Source of the DNA: Pseudomonas gingeri
GTDB taxonomy: Bacteria > Pseudomonadota > Gammaproteobacteria > Pseudomonadales > Pseudomonadaceae
Assembly: GCF_013385635.1 (NCBI RefSeq)
Contig: NZ_JACAPR010000007.1
Location: 279,427-343,426, forward strand
Direction: 5' to 3'
Length of the DNA stretch: 64,000 nt
Below, one piece after another: positions 9,488 through 17,765 of the stretch. Each line of letters starts with the position of its first letter. Positions within the stretch are counted from its first letter, which is position 1. The translations under genes were made by a program, and so were the position numbers. Below the pieces are notes generated by a model, which was given only the letters and a program-made list of their open reading frames with translations, had not been told where the DNA came from and made no database searches.

Positions 9488-10438
9488 ATGAGCATAAATC
9501 CACCTCTGGCCCTGCTCAGCGAAATGGCGATTTTCGTCAAGGTGGTCGAGACCGGCAGCTTCTCCGAGGCGGCCCGGCAGCTCGGCTCTTCGCCTTCGGC
9601 CGTCAGTCGTTCGATTTCCCGCCTGGAAAAGGCTCTGGCAACCCGCTTGTTGCAGCGCACCACACGCAGATTGCGCCTGAGCGACAGCGGCGAGGAGACC
9701 TTCAAGCGTTGCCGCGACATGGTCAGTGCGGCCCGTTCGGTCATGGAGATCAGCGGCCAGTACACCCATGAGGCGCAGGGCCTGGTGCGGGTGAGCGTGC
9801 CGAAGGCGGTGGGACGCTTCGTCGTGCATCCGCACATGCCGGAGTTCCTGCGACGTTATCCACAGGTGGATGTGCAGATGATCCTCGAAGACCGGCCGGT
9901 GGATCTGATCGAGGACAATGTCGACCTGATCCTGCGTATCACCGATCATCCGCCGGTCGGCCTGGTGGGACGCCAGTTGATGCCCATCGAGCATTTGCTC
10001 TGCGCGACCCCGCAGTACCTGGCCGAGCATGGCACGCCGCAGCACCCCCATGACCTGCTGGAGCACAGTTGCATCTACCTGGGGGATACGCCCAACGATG
10101 CACGCTGGAAATTCCGCCGGGGCGGCAAGTCGGTCACGGTCGGGGTACGCGGGCGCTATGCGGCCAATCACACCGGCGTGCGGCTGGATGCGGTATTGCA
10201 GCATATCGGCATTGGCAGCCTGCCGTACTTCACGGCGCGGCATGCACTGGAGCAGGGGCTGATCGTGCAGGTGCTGCCGGCGTGGACGTTCCTGGCTTCG
10301 TACCACGGCGGCCTGTGGCTGCTGTATACGCCAACGCCCTATCTGTCACCGAAGTTGCGGGTGTTCATCGACTATCTGGTGGAGTGCCTGGCGCGGGAGC
10401 CGACGTTGAAATCGACGCAGGGATCAATGTCGCCTTAG
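9488..10438 (+). CDS. LysR family transcriptional regulator
   Basis: A 316-residue LysR protein. The winged helix-turn-helix occupies about residues 8-65 (FSEAARQLGSSPSAVSRSIS is the recognition region), followed by the two-lobed effector domain. ATG at 9488 is chosen; another ATG at 9473 is in frame. The divergent layout with the LysE exporter is the classic regulator-target arrangement. The effector-domain style resembles the CrgA/AaeR group. Inducer unknown. Confidence 0.88.
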   Translation: MSINPPLALLSEMAIFVKVVETGSFSEAARQLGSSPSAVSRSISRLEKALATRLLQRTTRRLRLSDSGEETFKRCRDMVSAARSVMEISGQYTHEAQGLVRVSVPKAVGRFVVHPHMPEFLRRYPQVDVQMILEDRPVDLIEDNVDLILRITDHPPVGLVGRQLMPIEHLLCATPQYLAEHGTPQHPHDLLEHSCIYLGDTPNDARWKFRRGGKSVTVGVRGRYAANHTGVRLDAVLQHIGIGSLPYFTARHALEQGLIVQVLPAWTFLASYHGGLWLLYTPTPYLSPKLRVFIDYLVECLAREPTLKSTQGSMSP

Positions 10439-10481
10439 GCCTTGAGGGACAGGGCCTGGACACTGCGGCGCGGAAGAACCC

Positions 10482-10569
10482 GTGGGAGGGGGGCTTGCCC
10501 CCGAAGGGCGTTCCGAGGTCTTTCAGGTGATGCGCGTTATCGTTCTTCGCGGGCAAGCCCGCTCCCACA
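10482..10569. repeat. REP-type inverted pair
   Basis: GTGGGAGGGGGGCTTGCCCC on the left and GCGGGCAAGCCCGCTCCCAC on the right face each other across about 45 bases. It lies between convergent genes, where such pairs may also help end transcription. Confidence 0.85.
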
Positions 10570-10590
10570 GGGGGCGGGTGATGCTCGGCA

Positions 10591-10998
10591 TCAGTGCTTG
10601 CTGTCCTGGTTGGACAGGGCCAGCAGCTGCTTTTCCTGGTTCCAGTCGAACGGTTCGTCGTTCTGTTCGGCTTCGTAGCGACGTTCTTCCAGCGCCTGGT
10701 ACAGCTCCAGCTCTTCGTCCGGCATGTAGTGCAGGCAATCGCCGCCAAAGAACCACAGCAGGTCGCGCGGGACCAGATGGGCGATCTGTGGATAACGCTG
10801 GATCACCTGGCACAGCAGGTCCTGGCCCAGGTACTGGCTTTCTATGGGCTCGACCGGCAGTTGCGCACGCAGCTCGTCGAAACGCTCCAGGAACAGCGCG
10901 TGGCTTTCTTCGGGGACCTGTTCGGCTTCGCCGACGGCAACCAGAATGCTGCGCAGGTGGTCGAGCAGGACCAGGTGATCGGCAACGACGTTGGACAT
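10591..10998 (-). CDS. Conserved hypothetical protein downstream of fadE
   Basis: A 135-residue acidic soluble protein without a signal peptide or membrane segment. Recognisable stretches are DLLWFFGGDCLHYMPDEELE and a Glu/Arg-rich C-terminal helix. It matches what I recall as the PA2816-type protein that neighbours the long acyl-CoA dehydrogenase in pseudomonads. ATG at 10998 has GAGG about ten bases upstream; the frame extends five residues further, without support. It starts about 63 bases upstream of the end of fadE and may share its transcript. No function assigned. Confidence 0.75.
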   Translation of the reverse strand: MSNVVADHLVLLDHLRSILVAVGEAEQVPEESHALFLERFDELRAQLPVEPIESQYLGQDLLCQVIQRYPQIAHLVPRDLLWFFGGDCLHYMPDEELELYQALEERRYEAEQNDEPFDWNQEKQLLALSNQDSKH

Positions 10999-11061
10999 GA
11001 CAAGGGGCCTCAAGAGTAAAACAGGCGCGAGAGTATAAGGCCCCGCGCCCGTGTTGTCCCG

Positions 11062-13509
11062 CTAGCGAACCTTGCCGGTGCTCTGGCTCAGCTCTTCCTT
11101 GCTGAAATCATCCACATCGATGACCTGGCGCCGTGCGGCTTCGGCCTTGCGCAGGGTTTCGGCCTCGGCCGGTTGCAGTACCCCGGCTTCCAGGGCCGCA
11201 TCGATGGCCGATTCGCCGGCCGCCGGCTTGACCTGGCCTCCTTTGAGCCCGCTGTGCAGCTTTTTCTGCAGTTCATGACTGGCGCCCAGCAGGTCACAGG
11301 CCTGTTGCAAGGCGCCGACCGGATCGTCCGCCGATTGCGGGCGATAACAGCCGGCGAGCACGGCTTCCAGGGCCGGATCGCCCTTGGCCCGGCCCAGTAC
11401 CGCGGCGACCGCGGCATCCAGGGCATCCGATGGCCCGGTATGGCGACGGCCGAACGGGAACACGATGACCCGCAACAGGCAGCCGAACAGCCGGCTGGGG
11501 AAGTTGCGCAGCAGTTCGTCCAGTGCCCGCTCGGAATGGCCGAGGCTTTCTTCCATGGCCCAGGTTAACAGCGGATCCAGGTACTCGGGCGAATCCAGGT
11601 CGTGGTAACGCTTGAGCGCCGCCGAGGCCAGGTACAGATGGCTGAGCACATCGCCCAGGCGGGCCGACAAGCGCTCGCGGCGTTTAAGTTCGCCGCCGAG
11701 CAGCATCATGCTCAGGTCCGCCAGCAGGGCGAAGGCCGCCGCCTGGCGATTCAGTGCGCGGAAATAGCCCTGGCTGAGGCGGTTACCCGGCGCCGGCTCG
11801 AAGTGGCCGAGCCCGAGGTTCAGCACCAGGGTGCTGGCGGCGTTGCTCACGGCAAAACCGATATGCCTGAGCAGCAGGCCGTCGAACTCCAGCAGTGCCT
11901 GGTCGTGATCTTCGCGTCCGGCCAGGGCCATTTCCTTGAGCACGAACGGGTGGCAGCGGATGGCGCCCTGGCCGAAGATCATCAGGTTGCGCGAGAGGAT
12001 ATTCGCCCCCTCGACGGTGATGAAGATCGGCGCGCCTTGCCAACTGCGGCCCAGGTAGTTGTTCGGCCCCATGATGATGCCCTTGCCGCCGTGGACGTCC
12101 ATGGCGTGGCTGATGCACTCGCGGCCACGTTCGGTCAGGTGGTACTTGAGGATCGCCGACAATACCGAGGGTTTTTCCCCCAGGTCCACGGCATTGGCGG
12201 TGAGCATCCGCGCGCTGTCCATCAGCCAGGCATTGCCGCCGATTCGCGCCAGGGCTTCCTGGATCCCTTCGAAGGCCGACAGCGGCACATTGAACTGTTC
12301 GCGAACCTGGGCGTACTGGCCGGTGACCAGGCTGGTGAACTTGGCCGCGCCGGTGCCGACCGCCGGCAGGGAAATCGAACGGCCCACCGACAGGCAATTC
12401 ATCAGCATCATCCAGCCTTTGCCGAGCATTTCCTGGCCGCCGATCAGGAATTCCAGGGGGATGAACACATCTTTGCCAGAGTTCGGCCCGTTCATGAAGG
12501 CGGCGCCCAGCGGCAGGTGGCGACGACCGATCTCGACACCCGGGGTATCGGTGGGAATCAGCGCCAGGCTGATGCCCAGGTCTTCTTCCTCGCCCAGCAG
12601 GTGATCCGGGTCATGGGCCTTGAAGGCCAGGCCGAGCAAGGTCGCGACCGGGCCGAGGGTGATGTAGCGTTTTTCCCAGTTCAGGCGCAGGCCGAGGACT
12701 TCCTGGCCTTGCCAGTCGCCCTTGCAGATCACCCCGGTGTCCGGCATCGAGCCGGCATCGGAGCCGGCCAGCGGGCCGGTCAGGGCAAAACACGGGATGT
12801 CGTCGCCACGGGCCAGCCGCGGCAGGTAATGATTGCGCTGTTCGTCTGTGCCGTAATGCAGCAGCAATTCCGCCGGACCAAGGGAGTTGGGGACCATGAC
12901 GGTGGAGGCGAGGTCGCCGCTGCGGGTCGCCAGCTTCATCGCCACCTGGGAGTGGGCATAGGCGGAAAAACCCTTGCCGCCGAACTCCTTGGGAATGATC
13001 AGGGCGAAGAAGCCGTGCTGCTTGATGTGTTCCCAGGCGGCGGGCGGCAGGTCCATGGCCTGGCCGATCTGCCAGTCGCTGACCATGGCACAGAGCTCTT
13101 CGGTCGGACCGTCGATAAAGGCCTGTTCTTCTTCGCTCAACTGCGCCTTGGGATAGGCCAGCAGCTTCTTCCAGTCGGGCCGGCCGCTGAACAGCTCGCC
13201 ATCCCACCAGACGGTACCGGCGTCGATGGCATCGCGCTCGGTTTCCGACATCGGTGGCAGGACTTTCTGGAACCAGGCGAACAGCGGTGCGCTGAAGAAC
13301 CTGCGCCGCAGGTCGGGCAGTAACAGCGGCAGGGCCACGGCGGCGAGGATCAGCCAGAGGATCAGCTTCAGCCAGCCATGGCCATGGACAGAAATATCCA
13401 GTGCGACGAGGTACACGGCCACCACGCCAAGCGCAGGAAGCGGGGCGATGCGCCGGTGCGCCAGGTAGGCGGCGCCGAGCAGCAGAACCAGTATCCACAA
13501 CAGCAACAT
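11062..13509 (-). CDS. fadE: Acyl-CoA dehydrogenase FadE
   Basis: An 815-residue flavoprotein catalysing the first oxidation of fatty acyl-CoA in beta-oxidation. The length and two N-terminal hydrophobic segments (MLLLWILVLLLGAAYLAHRR and a second near residues 30-60) match the long FadE type of E. coli (814) and set it apart from the usual 380-residue enzymes. Core motifs include CFALTGPLAGSDAGS in the middle domain and MDVHGGKGIIMG in the FAD domain, followed by a DUF1974-type C-terminus. ATG at 13509 has GGAGGA seven bases upstream. Single gene or with the 10591 gene. An FadR or PsrA site was not identified. Confidence 0.94.
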   Translation of the reverse strand: MLLLWILVLLLGAAYLAHRRIAPLPALGVVAVYLVALDISVHGHGWLKLILWLILAAVALPLLLPDLRRRFFSAPLFAWFQKVLPPMSETERDAIDAGTVWWDGELFSGRPDWKKLLAYPKAQLSEEEQAFIDGPTEELCAMVSDWQIGQAMDLPPAAWEHIKQHGFFALIIPKEFGGKGFSAYAHSQVAMKLATRSGDLASTVMVPNSLGPAELLLHYGTDEQRNHYLPRLARGDDIPCFALTGPLAGSDAGSMPDTGVICKGDWQGQEVLGLRLNWEKRYITLGPVATLLGLAFKAHDPDHLLGEEEDLGISLALIPTDTPGVEIGRRHLPLGAAFMNGPNSGKDVFIPLEFLIGGQEMLGKGWMMLMNCLSVGRSISLPAVGTGAAKFTSLVTGQYAQVREQFNVPLSAFEGIQEALARIGGNAWLMDSARMLTANAVDLGEKPSVLSAILKYHLTERGRECISHAMDVHGGKGIIMGPNNYLGRSWQGAPIFITVEGANILSRNLMIFGQGAIRCHPFVLKEMALAGREDHDQALLEFDGLLLRHIGFAVSNAASTLVLNLGLGHFEPAPGNRLSQGYFRALNRQAAAFALLADLSMMLLGGELKRRERLSARLGDVLSHLYLASAALKRYHDLDSPEYLDPLLTWAMEESLGHSERALDELLRNFPSRLFGCLLRVIVFPFGRRHTGPSDALDAAVAAVLGRAKGDPALEAVLAGCYRPQSADDPVGALQQACDLLGASHELQKKLHSGLKGGQVKPAAGESAIDAALEAGVLQPAEAETLRKAEAARRQVIDVDDFSKEELSQSTGKVR

Positions 13510-13753
13510 ATTCAATCCTCCGTGAAGACAAGGCAAAAACACCCCAGAGCTTAGTCGGCATCTGCTAGGCGGGGCGTCAGAGCTGTGTGTCTAAATCTGT
13601 GGGAAAAATCATTTGGATGGCGGTCATTCCTGAACGGGCAAAGCCTTTGCACTGTTGCAGGAAACCCCGGTTGGTCTGTGACTTGGCCGAATCGTCGTTA
13701 TCGGCGCACCGGACCGAGGACTAGACTCGGGGCTTCCCAGGGAGACTGCCGTC

Positions 13754-14413
13754 ATGCACGAGTATCTGAATCCAGGACGCTTCATCGATAGTGACCACCC
13801 GGCCGTGGTGGAGTTCGCCGAAAGTCGCCGTGGGCCCGGTGGCGATCCACGGGAGCAGGCCATTCGCTTGTATTACGCGGTGCGCGACGAGATTCGCTAC
13901 AACATCTACGCCTTCAGTCGTAATCCGGACACCTTGCGCGGCAGTCACGCCCTGGCGGTAGGGCAGAGCTATTGCGTGCCCAAGGCCACCTTGCTCGCCG
14001 CCAGCGCCCGGCATTGCGGGATCCCGGCGCGAATCGGCCTGGCCGATGTGCGCAATCACTTGTCGACGCCACGGGTGCTGGAGTTGCTCAAGAGCGAGGT
14101 GTTCGCCATGCACGGCTACACCGAGTTCTATCTGGACGGACGCTGGGTCAAGGCCACGCCGGCCTTCGACCGCGGGCTGTGCGAAGCCTTCGGGGTGATA
14201 CCGCTGGAGTTCGACGGCCTGAGCGACAGTGTGTTCCACCCCTACACCCTGGGTGGCCAGCGGCATATGGAGTACCTGCGCGACCACGGGCAGTTTGCCG
14301 ATGTGCCCGAACCGCTGTTCTACGGGCACCTGGCCGAATGTTATCCGCATCTGTTCGCCCCCGACGCGATTTCCCTGCGCGGGGACATGCGCAACGATTT
14401 GAGTCGTGGCTGA
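13754..14413 (+). CDS. Transglutaminase-like cysteine peptidase family protein
   Basis: A 219-residue cytoplasmic protein with a transglutaminase-core fold. The catalytic triad is visible: Cys74 in GQSYCVPKATLLAA, His120 in MHGYTEFYLDG, and Asp139 in KATPAFD. No signal peptide is present. Proteins of this type are widespread in proteobacteria and mostly uncharacterised; they may cleave or cross-link peptides or amides. Its own upstream region (13545-13753) has a CTAGACT that resembles an RpoS-type -10, unproven. A GST gene follows 43 bases later and may be co-transcribed. Confidence 0.82.
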   Translation: MHEYLNPGRFIDSDHPAVVEFAESRRGPGGDPREQAIRLYYAVRDEIRYNIYAFSRNPDTLRGSHALAVGQSYCVPKATLLAASARHCGIPARIGLADVRNHLSTPRVLELLKSEVFAMHGYTEFYLDGRWVKATPAFDRGLCEAFGVIPLEFDGLSDSVFHPYTLGGQRHMEYLRDHGQFADVPEPLFYGHLAECYPHLFAPDAISLRGDMRNDLSRG

Positions 14414-14456
14414 TCGGGCGTAGACTGCCTCGGCATTTATCCAACGAGAGGCCGTC

Positions 14457-15080
14457 ATGCTGAAGATCTGGGGTCGGAAAAATTCGTCGAATGTCAGAAA
14501 GGCGCTGTGGATTGCCGAAGAACTGGGCCTGTCCTACGAGGCCATCGATGCCGGTGGCGCCTTCGGGGTCGTTGGCACCCCGCAGTACCGCGAGAAAAAT
14601 CCCAACGGCCTGGTGCCGATGATCGAGGACGGCGATTTTGTCCTGTGGGAGTCCAACACCATCGTCCGTTATCTGACAGGCAAGCACGCCAGCGGCTCTG
14701 CCTGGTCGCCCACAGACCCGCAAACACGGGCATCCGCCGAGAAATGGATGGACTGGACCACCTCGTCTTTTGCCACGCCGTTTCGCGGGGTGTTCTGGGG
14801 CGTGTTGCGTACACCGGTCGAGCAACAGGACTGGACGGCCATCAACGCTGCGTTGAAAACCTGCGGCGAACTGCTGGCCACGGTCGATCAGGCACTGGCC
14901 GAACAGCCGTACCTGTCCGGCAACGAGATCGGCATGGGCGATATTCCCCTCGGCAGCTTTATCTACGCCTGGTTCGAAATGCCCATCGAACGCCCGTCGC
15001 TGCCCCATTTGAGTGCCTGGTTCGAGCGCCTGAAACAACGCCCGGCCTATCAGCGGGCGGTCATGACAGCGTTGACTTAA
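14457..15080 (+). CDS. Glutathione S-transferase, GstB-like
   Basis: A 207-residue two-domain GST. The thioredoxin-like N-terminal domain begins MLKIWGRKNSSNVRKALW, where the Ser/Asn of NSSN would contact glutathione, followed by NPNGLVPMIEDG (cis-Pro loop) and ESNTIVRYL. The helical C-terminal domain carries AEKWMDWTTSS and GDIPLGSFIYAW. Overall it follows E. coli GstB closely. Role: conjugation of electrophiles to glutathione, substrate unknown. Downstream of the transglutaminase-like gene. Confidence 0.9.
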   Translation: MLKIWGRKNSSNVRKALWIAEELGLSYEAIDAGGAFGVVGTPQYREKNPNGLVPMIEDGDFVLWESNTIVRYLTGKHASGSAWSPTDPQTRASAEKWMDWTTSSFATPFRGVFWGVLRTPVEQQDWTAINAALKTCGELLATVDQALAEQPYLSGNEIGMGDIPLGSFIYAWFEMPIERPSLPHLSAWFERLKQRPAYQRAVMTALT

Positions 15081-15213
15081 TACCCACTATTAACGCGGGT
15101 TGCTGTACTTGTGCGGCGCTGCCAAGCACCATAGTGCTGGCTCGCCGCTATTGTTTTCGAACAGGCTTGCCCTTATTTAGAACTTTCTTCCCTTCTTGGT
15201 GCATGAATCCGAT

Positions 15214-16146
15214 ATGAGTTCCGCTCTGTCCATCCGGCAGCTAACCAAAACCTACGGCAACGGTTTCCAGGCCCTGAGTGGTATCGATCTGGATGTCGCC
15301 GAAGGTGACTTTTTCGCCTTGCTCGGCCCCAACGGTGCCGGCAAATCCACGACCATCGGCATTCTCTCGACCCTGGTGAACAAGACCAGCGGCACGGTGA
15401 ATATCTTTGGCAACGACCTGGACAAATCTCCGGCGGCGCTCAAGCGCAGCATTGGCGTGGTGCCCCAGGAGTTCAACTTCAACCAGTTCGAGAAGACCTT
15501 CGATATCGTCGTGACCCAGGCGGGCTACTACGGCATTCCGGCGAAAATCGCCAAGGAACGCGCCGAGCAGTACCTGACCCAGCTGGGCCTGTGGGACAAG
15601 CGCGATGTGCCGTCGCGTTCGTTGTCCGGCGGCATGAAGCGCCGGCTGATGATCGCCAGGGCCCTGGTCCACGAGCCGCGCCTGCTGATTCTCGACGAAC
15701 CGACGGCCGGGGTGGACATCGAGCTGCGCCGTTCGATGTGGACCTTCCTCACCGAGCTGAACGAGAAAGGCATCACCATCATCCTCACCACCCACTACCT
15801 GGAAGAGGCTGAGCAGCTGTGCCGTAATATCGGCATCATCGACCACGGCACCATCGTCGAAAACACCAGCATGCGCCAGTTGCTCAGCCAGTTGCATGTC
15901 GAGACCTTCCTGCTCGACCTCAAGCATGCCCAGACGGTGGCGCCGGCGTTGATCGGCTATCCGAGCAAGCTGCTCGACAGCCATACCCTGGAAGTGCAGG
16001 TCGACAAGGCGGTAGGTATCACCGCGTTGTTCAGCCAATTGGCCACGCAGCAGATCGAAGTCCTCAGCCTGCGTAACAAAACCAATCGCCTCGAGGAGCT
16101 GTTCGTGTCCCTGGTGGAAAAAAACCTGTCGAAGGTGGCGGTATGA
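15214..16146 (+). CDS. yadG: ABC exporter ATP-binding protein YadG
   Basis: A 310-residue ABC ATPase very similar to E. coli YadG. It has Walker A GPNGAGKS at 38-45, signature LSGGMKRR near 136-143, Walker B LLILDEP near 156-162 and the switch His in LTTHYLEEAE. It powers the YadH permease encoded next, with a four-base ATGA overlap that implies coupled translation. ATG at 15214 is chosen over an upstream in-frame TTG. ABC-2 type systems of this class export unknown lipids or drugs. Confidence 0.92.
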   Translation: MSSALSIRQLTKTYGNGFQALSGIDLDVAEGDFFALLGPNGAGKSTTIGILSTLVNKTSGTVNIFGNDLDKSPAALKRSIGVVPQEFNFNQFEKTFDIVVTQAGYYGIPAKIAKERAEQYLTQLGLWDKRDVPSRSLSGGMKRRLMIARALVHEPRLLILDEPTAGVDIELRRSMWTFLTELNEKGITIILTTHYLEEAEQLCRNIGIIDHGTIVENTSMRQLLSQLHVETFLLDLKHAQTVAPALIGYPSKLLDSHTLEVQVDKAVGITALFSQLATQQIEVLSLRNKTNRLEELFVSLVEKNLSKVAV

Positions 16147-16922
16147 GTTCGGAGCTGCAACCCAACCTGGTCGCCCTCAACACCATCGTTTACCGCGAGG
16201 TGAAGCGTTTTACCCGGATCTGGCCGCAGACGCTGCTGCCCCCGGCCATCACCATGGTCCTGTACTTCGTGATCTTCGGGAACCTGATCGGCCGGCAGAT
16301 CGGTGATATGGGTGGTTTCACCTATATGGAATACATCGTACCCGGGCTGATCATGATGTCGGTGATCACCAACTCCTATGGCAACGTGGTCTCGAGCTTC
16401 TTCGGCAGCAAGTTCCAGCGTTCCATCGAAGAACTGATGGTTTCGCCGGTTTCGCCCCACACGATCCTGATCGGCTACACCCTCGGTGGTGTGCTGCGCG
16501 GCCTGATGGTGGGGATCATCGTGACCCTGCTGTCGCTGTTCTTCACCCACCTGCAGGTCCATCACCTGGGTGTTACCGTGCTGGTGGTGGTGCTGACGGC
16601 GACGATTTTCTCGCTCCTGGGCTTTATCAACGCGGTTTTTGCACGCAACTTCGACGATATCTCGATTATCCCGACTTTCGTGCTGACGCCGTTGACCTAC
16701 CTGGGCGGGGTGTTCTACTCGATCACCTTGCTGCCACCGTTCTGGCAGAGCGTGTCGCTGGCCAACCCGGTGCTGCACATGGTCAACGCCTTCCGCTACG
16801 GTATCCTCGGCGTATCGGATATCCGTATCAGCGTGGCGATCACCTTCATGCTGGTGGCGACGATTGTCCTGTATATCGGTTGCACGCGGCTGCTGGTCAG
16901 TGGCCGGGGCATGCGTCAGTAG
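16143..16922 (+). CDS. yadH: ABC-2 type permease YadH
   Basis: A 259-residue inner-membrane protein with about six membrane helices and the ABC-2 permease pattern (YMEYIVPGLIMMSVITNSYG; YLGGVFYSITLLPPFW). It overlaps yadG by ATGA and forms the transport channel of that exporter. Substrate unknown. The operon ends here, followed by a large palindromic repeat. Confidence 0.92.
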   Translation: MSSELQPNLVALNTIVYREVKRFTRIWPQTLLPPAITMVLYFVIFGNLIGRQIGDMGGFTYMEYIVPGLIMMSVITNSYGNVVSSFFGSKFQRSIEELMVSPVSPHTILIGYTLGGVLRGLMVGIIVTLLSLFFTHLQVHHLGVTVLVVVLTATIFSLLGFINAVFARNFDDISIIPTFVLTPLTYLGGVFYSITLLPPFWQSVSLANPVLHMVNAFRYGILGVSDIRISVAITFMLVATIVLYIGCTRLLVSGRGMRQ

Positions 16923-16933
16923 CATTGGCCTGA

Positions 16934-17101
16934 TGATCGTCCCAACGCGGTGCTGATCGTTCCCACGCGGTGCTGATCGTTCCCACGCTCCCGCGTGGGA
17001 ATGCCTCTCTGGACGCTCCGCGTCCGCTTCAAAAGCCTCGAGGGCAAGCCCGCTTGCACAGCGTCACGGCTGCATTCCCACGCGGAGCGTAGGAACGATC
17101 T
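16934..17101. repeat. Large palindromic repeat, GATCGTTCCCACGC family, with tandem 20-mer
   Basis: An element bounded by GATCGTTCCCACGC at the left and a near-complementary GCGTAGGAACGATC at the right, with inner palindromes such as GGACGCTCCGCGTCC. At the left end a 20-base unit (TGATCGTTCCCACGCGGTGC) is repeated in tandem: 16934-16953 with two changes, 16954-16973, and a partial copy from 16974. Related elements lie at 29252-29366, 36204-36257 and 63342-63443. Confidence 0.85.
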
Positions 17102-17105
17102 GCGA

Positions 17106-17627
17106 TTATCCCTTCCGGCGTTGTTCCCGACGCCTCTTCCACTGCCGCGCCACCCACCACCGCCAGTAACCCATGGTCACGCAATAGCCCAATGCGGCCA
17201 GCAACAGCCCGAGAATCACCGAGCCCAGCAGAAAGGGCTGCCACAGCGTCGACAACTGGCCGCTGATCCAGTCCCAGGTCAGCTCGTCCGGCAGGCTGCG
17301 TGGTGGTACCGCCATGATCCAGGCACCGATCTGGTAGGTGCAGTAGAAGATCGGCGGCATGGTCAGCGGATTGGTCAGCCACACCAGGCTGACGGCAATC
17401 GGCAGATTGCCGCGCACCGAAATCGCCAGGCATGCCGCCAGCAACATCTGCAACGGGATCGGCATCAACGCGGCAAACAGACCGACCGCCATGGCCCGGG
17501 CCACCGAGTGCCGATTGAGGTGCCAGAGGTTCGGATCGTGAAGCAGTTTGCCGAAAAATCGTAAGTGCTTGTGTTCCCGGATGCTGTCGGGGTCAGGCAT
17601 GTAGCGTTTGAATAAGCGACGCGGCAT
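17106..17627 (-). CDS. DUF2062 domain membrane protein
   Basis: A 173-residue protein of the DUF2062 family. A basic N-terminus (MPRRLFKRYMPDPDSIREHK) precedes membrane segments including VARAMAVGLFAALMPIPLQM and WQPFLLGSVILGLLLAALGY; the C-terminus is again strongly basic (WKRRREQRRKG). ATG at 17627 fits the family start; the frame continues upstream to 17699. Function unknown. Divergent from comEC. Confidence 0.85.
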   Translation of the reverse strand: MPRRLFKRYMPDPDSIREHKHLRFFGKLLHDPNLWHLNRHSVARAMAVGLFAALMPIPLQMLLAACLAISVRGNLPIAVSLVWLTNPLTMPPIFYCTYQIGAWIMAVPPRSLPDELTWDWISGQLSTLWQPFLLGSVILGLLLAALGYCVTMGYWRWWVARQWKRRREQRRKG

Positions 17628-17765
17628 AAGGCTTCTCGGTCGGTTCAAGCGGGCAGTATGCCCGGATTCTACGTACGGCCAATTCAGACTTTGTGACAAT
17701 TAATAAAGCACTGGCCGGGCAACCGGGCTATTCCGAGAACTGAGGACCGGTTCAAGGAGTGGGGG

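Noticed and set aside
11602..13323. A 573-codon plus-strand frame opposite fadE
   Set aside because: Antisense shadow; fadE has the expected length and motifs.
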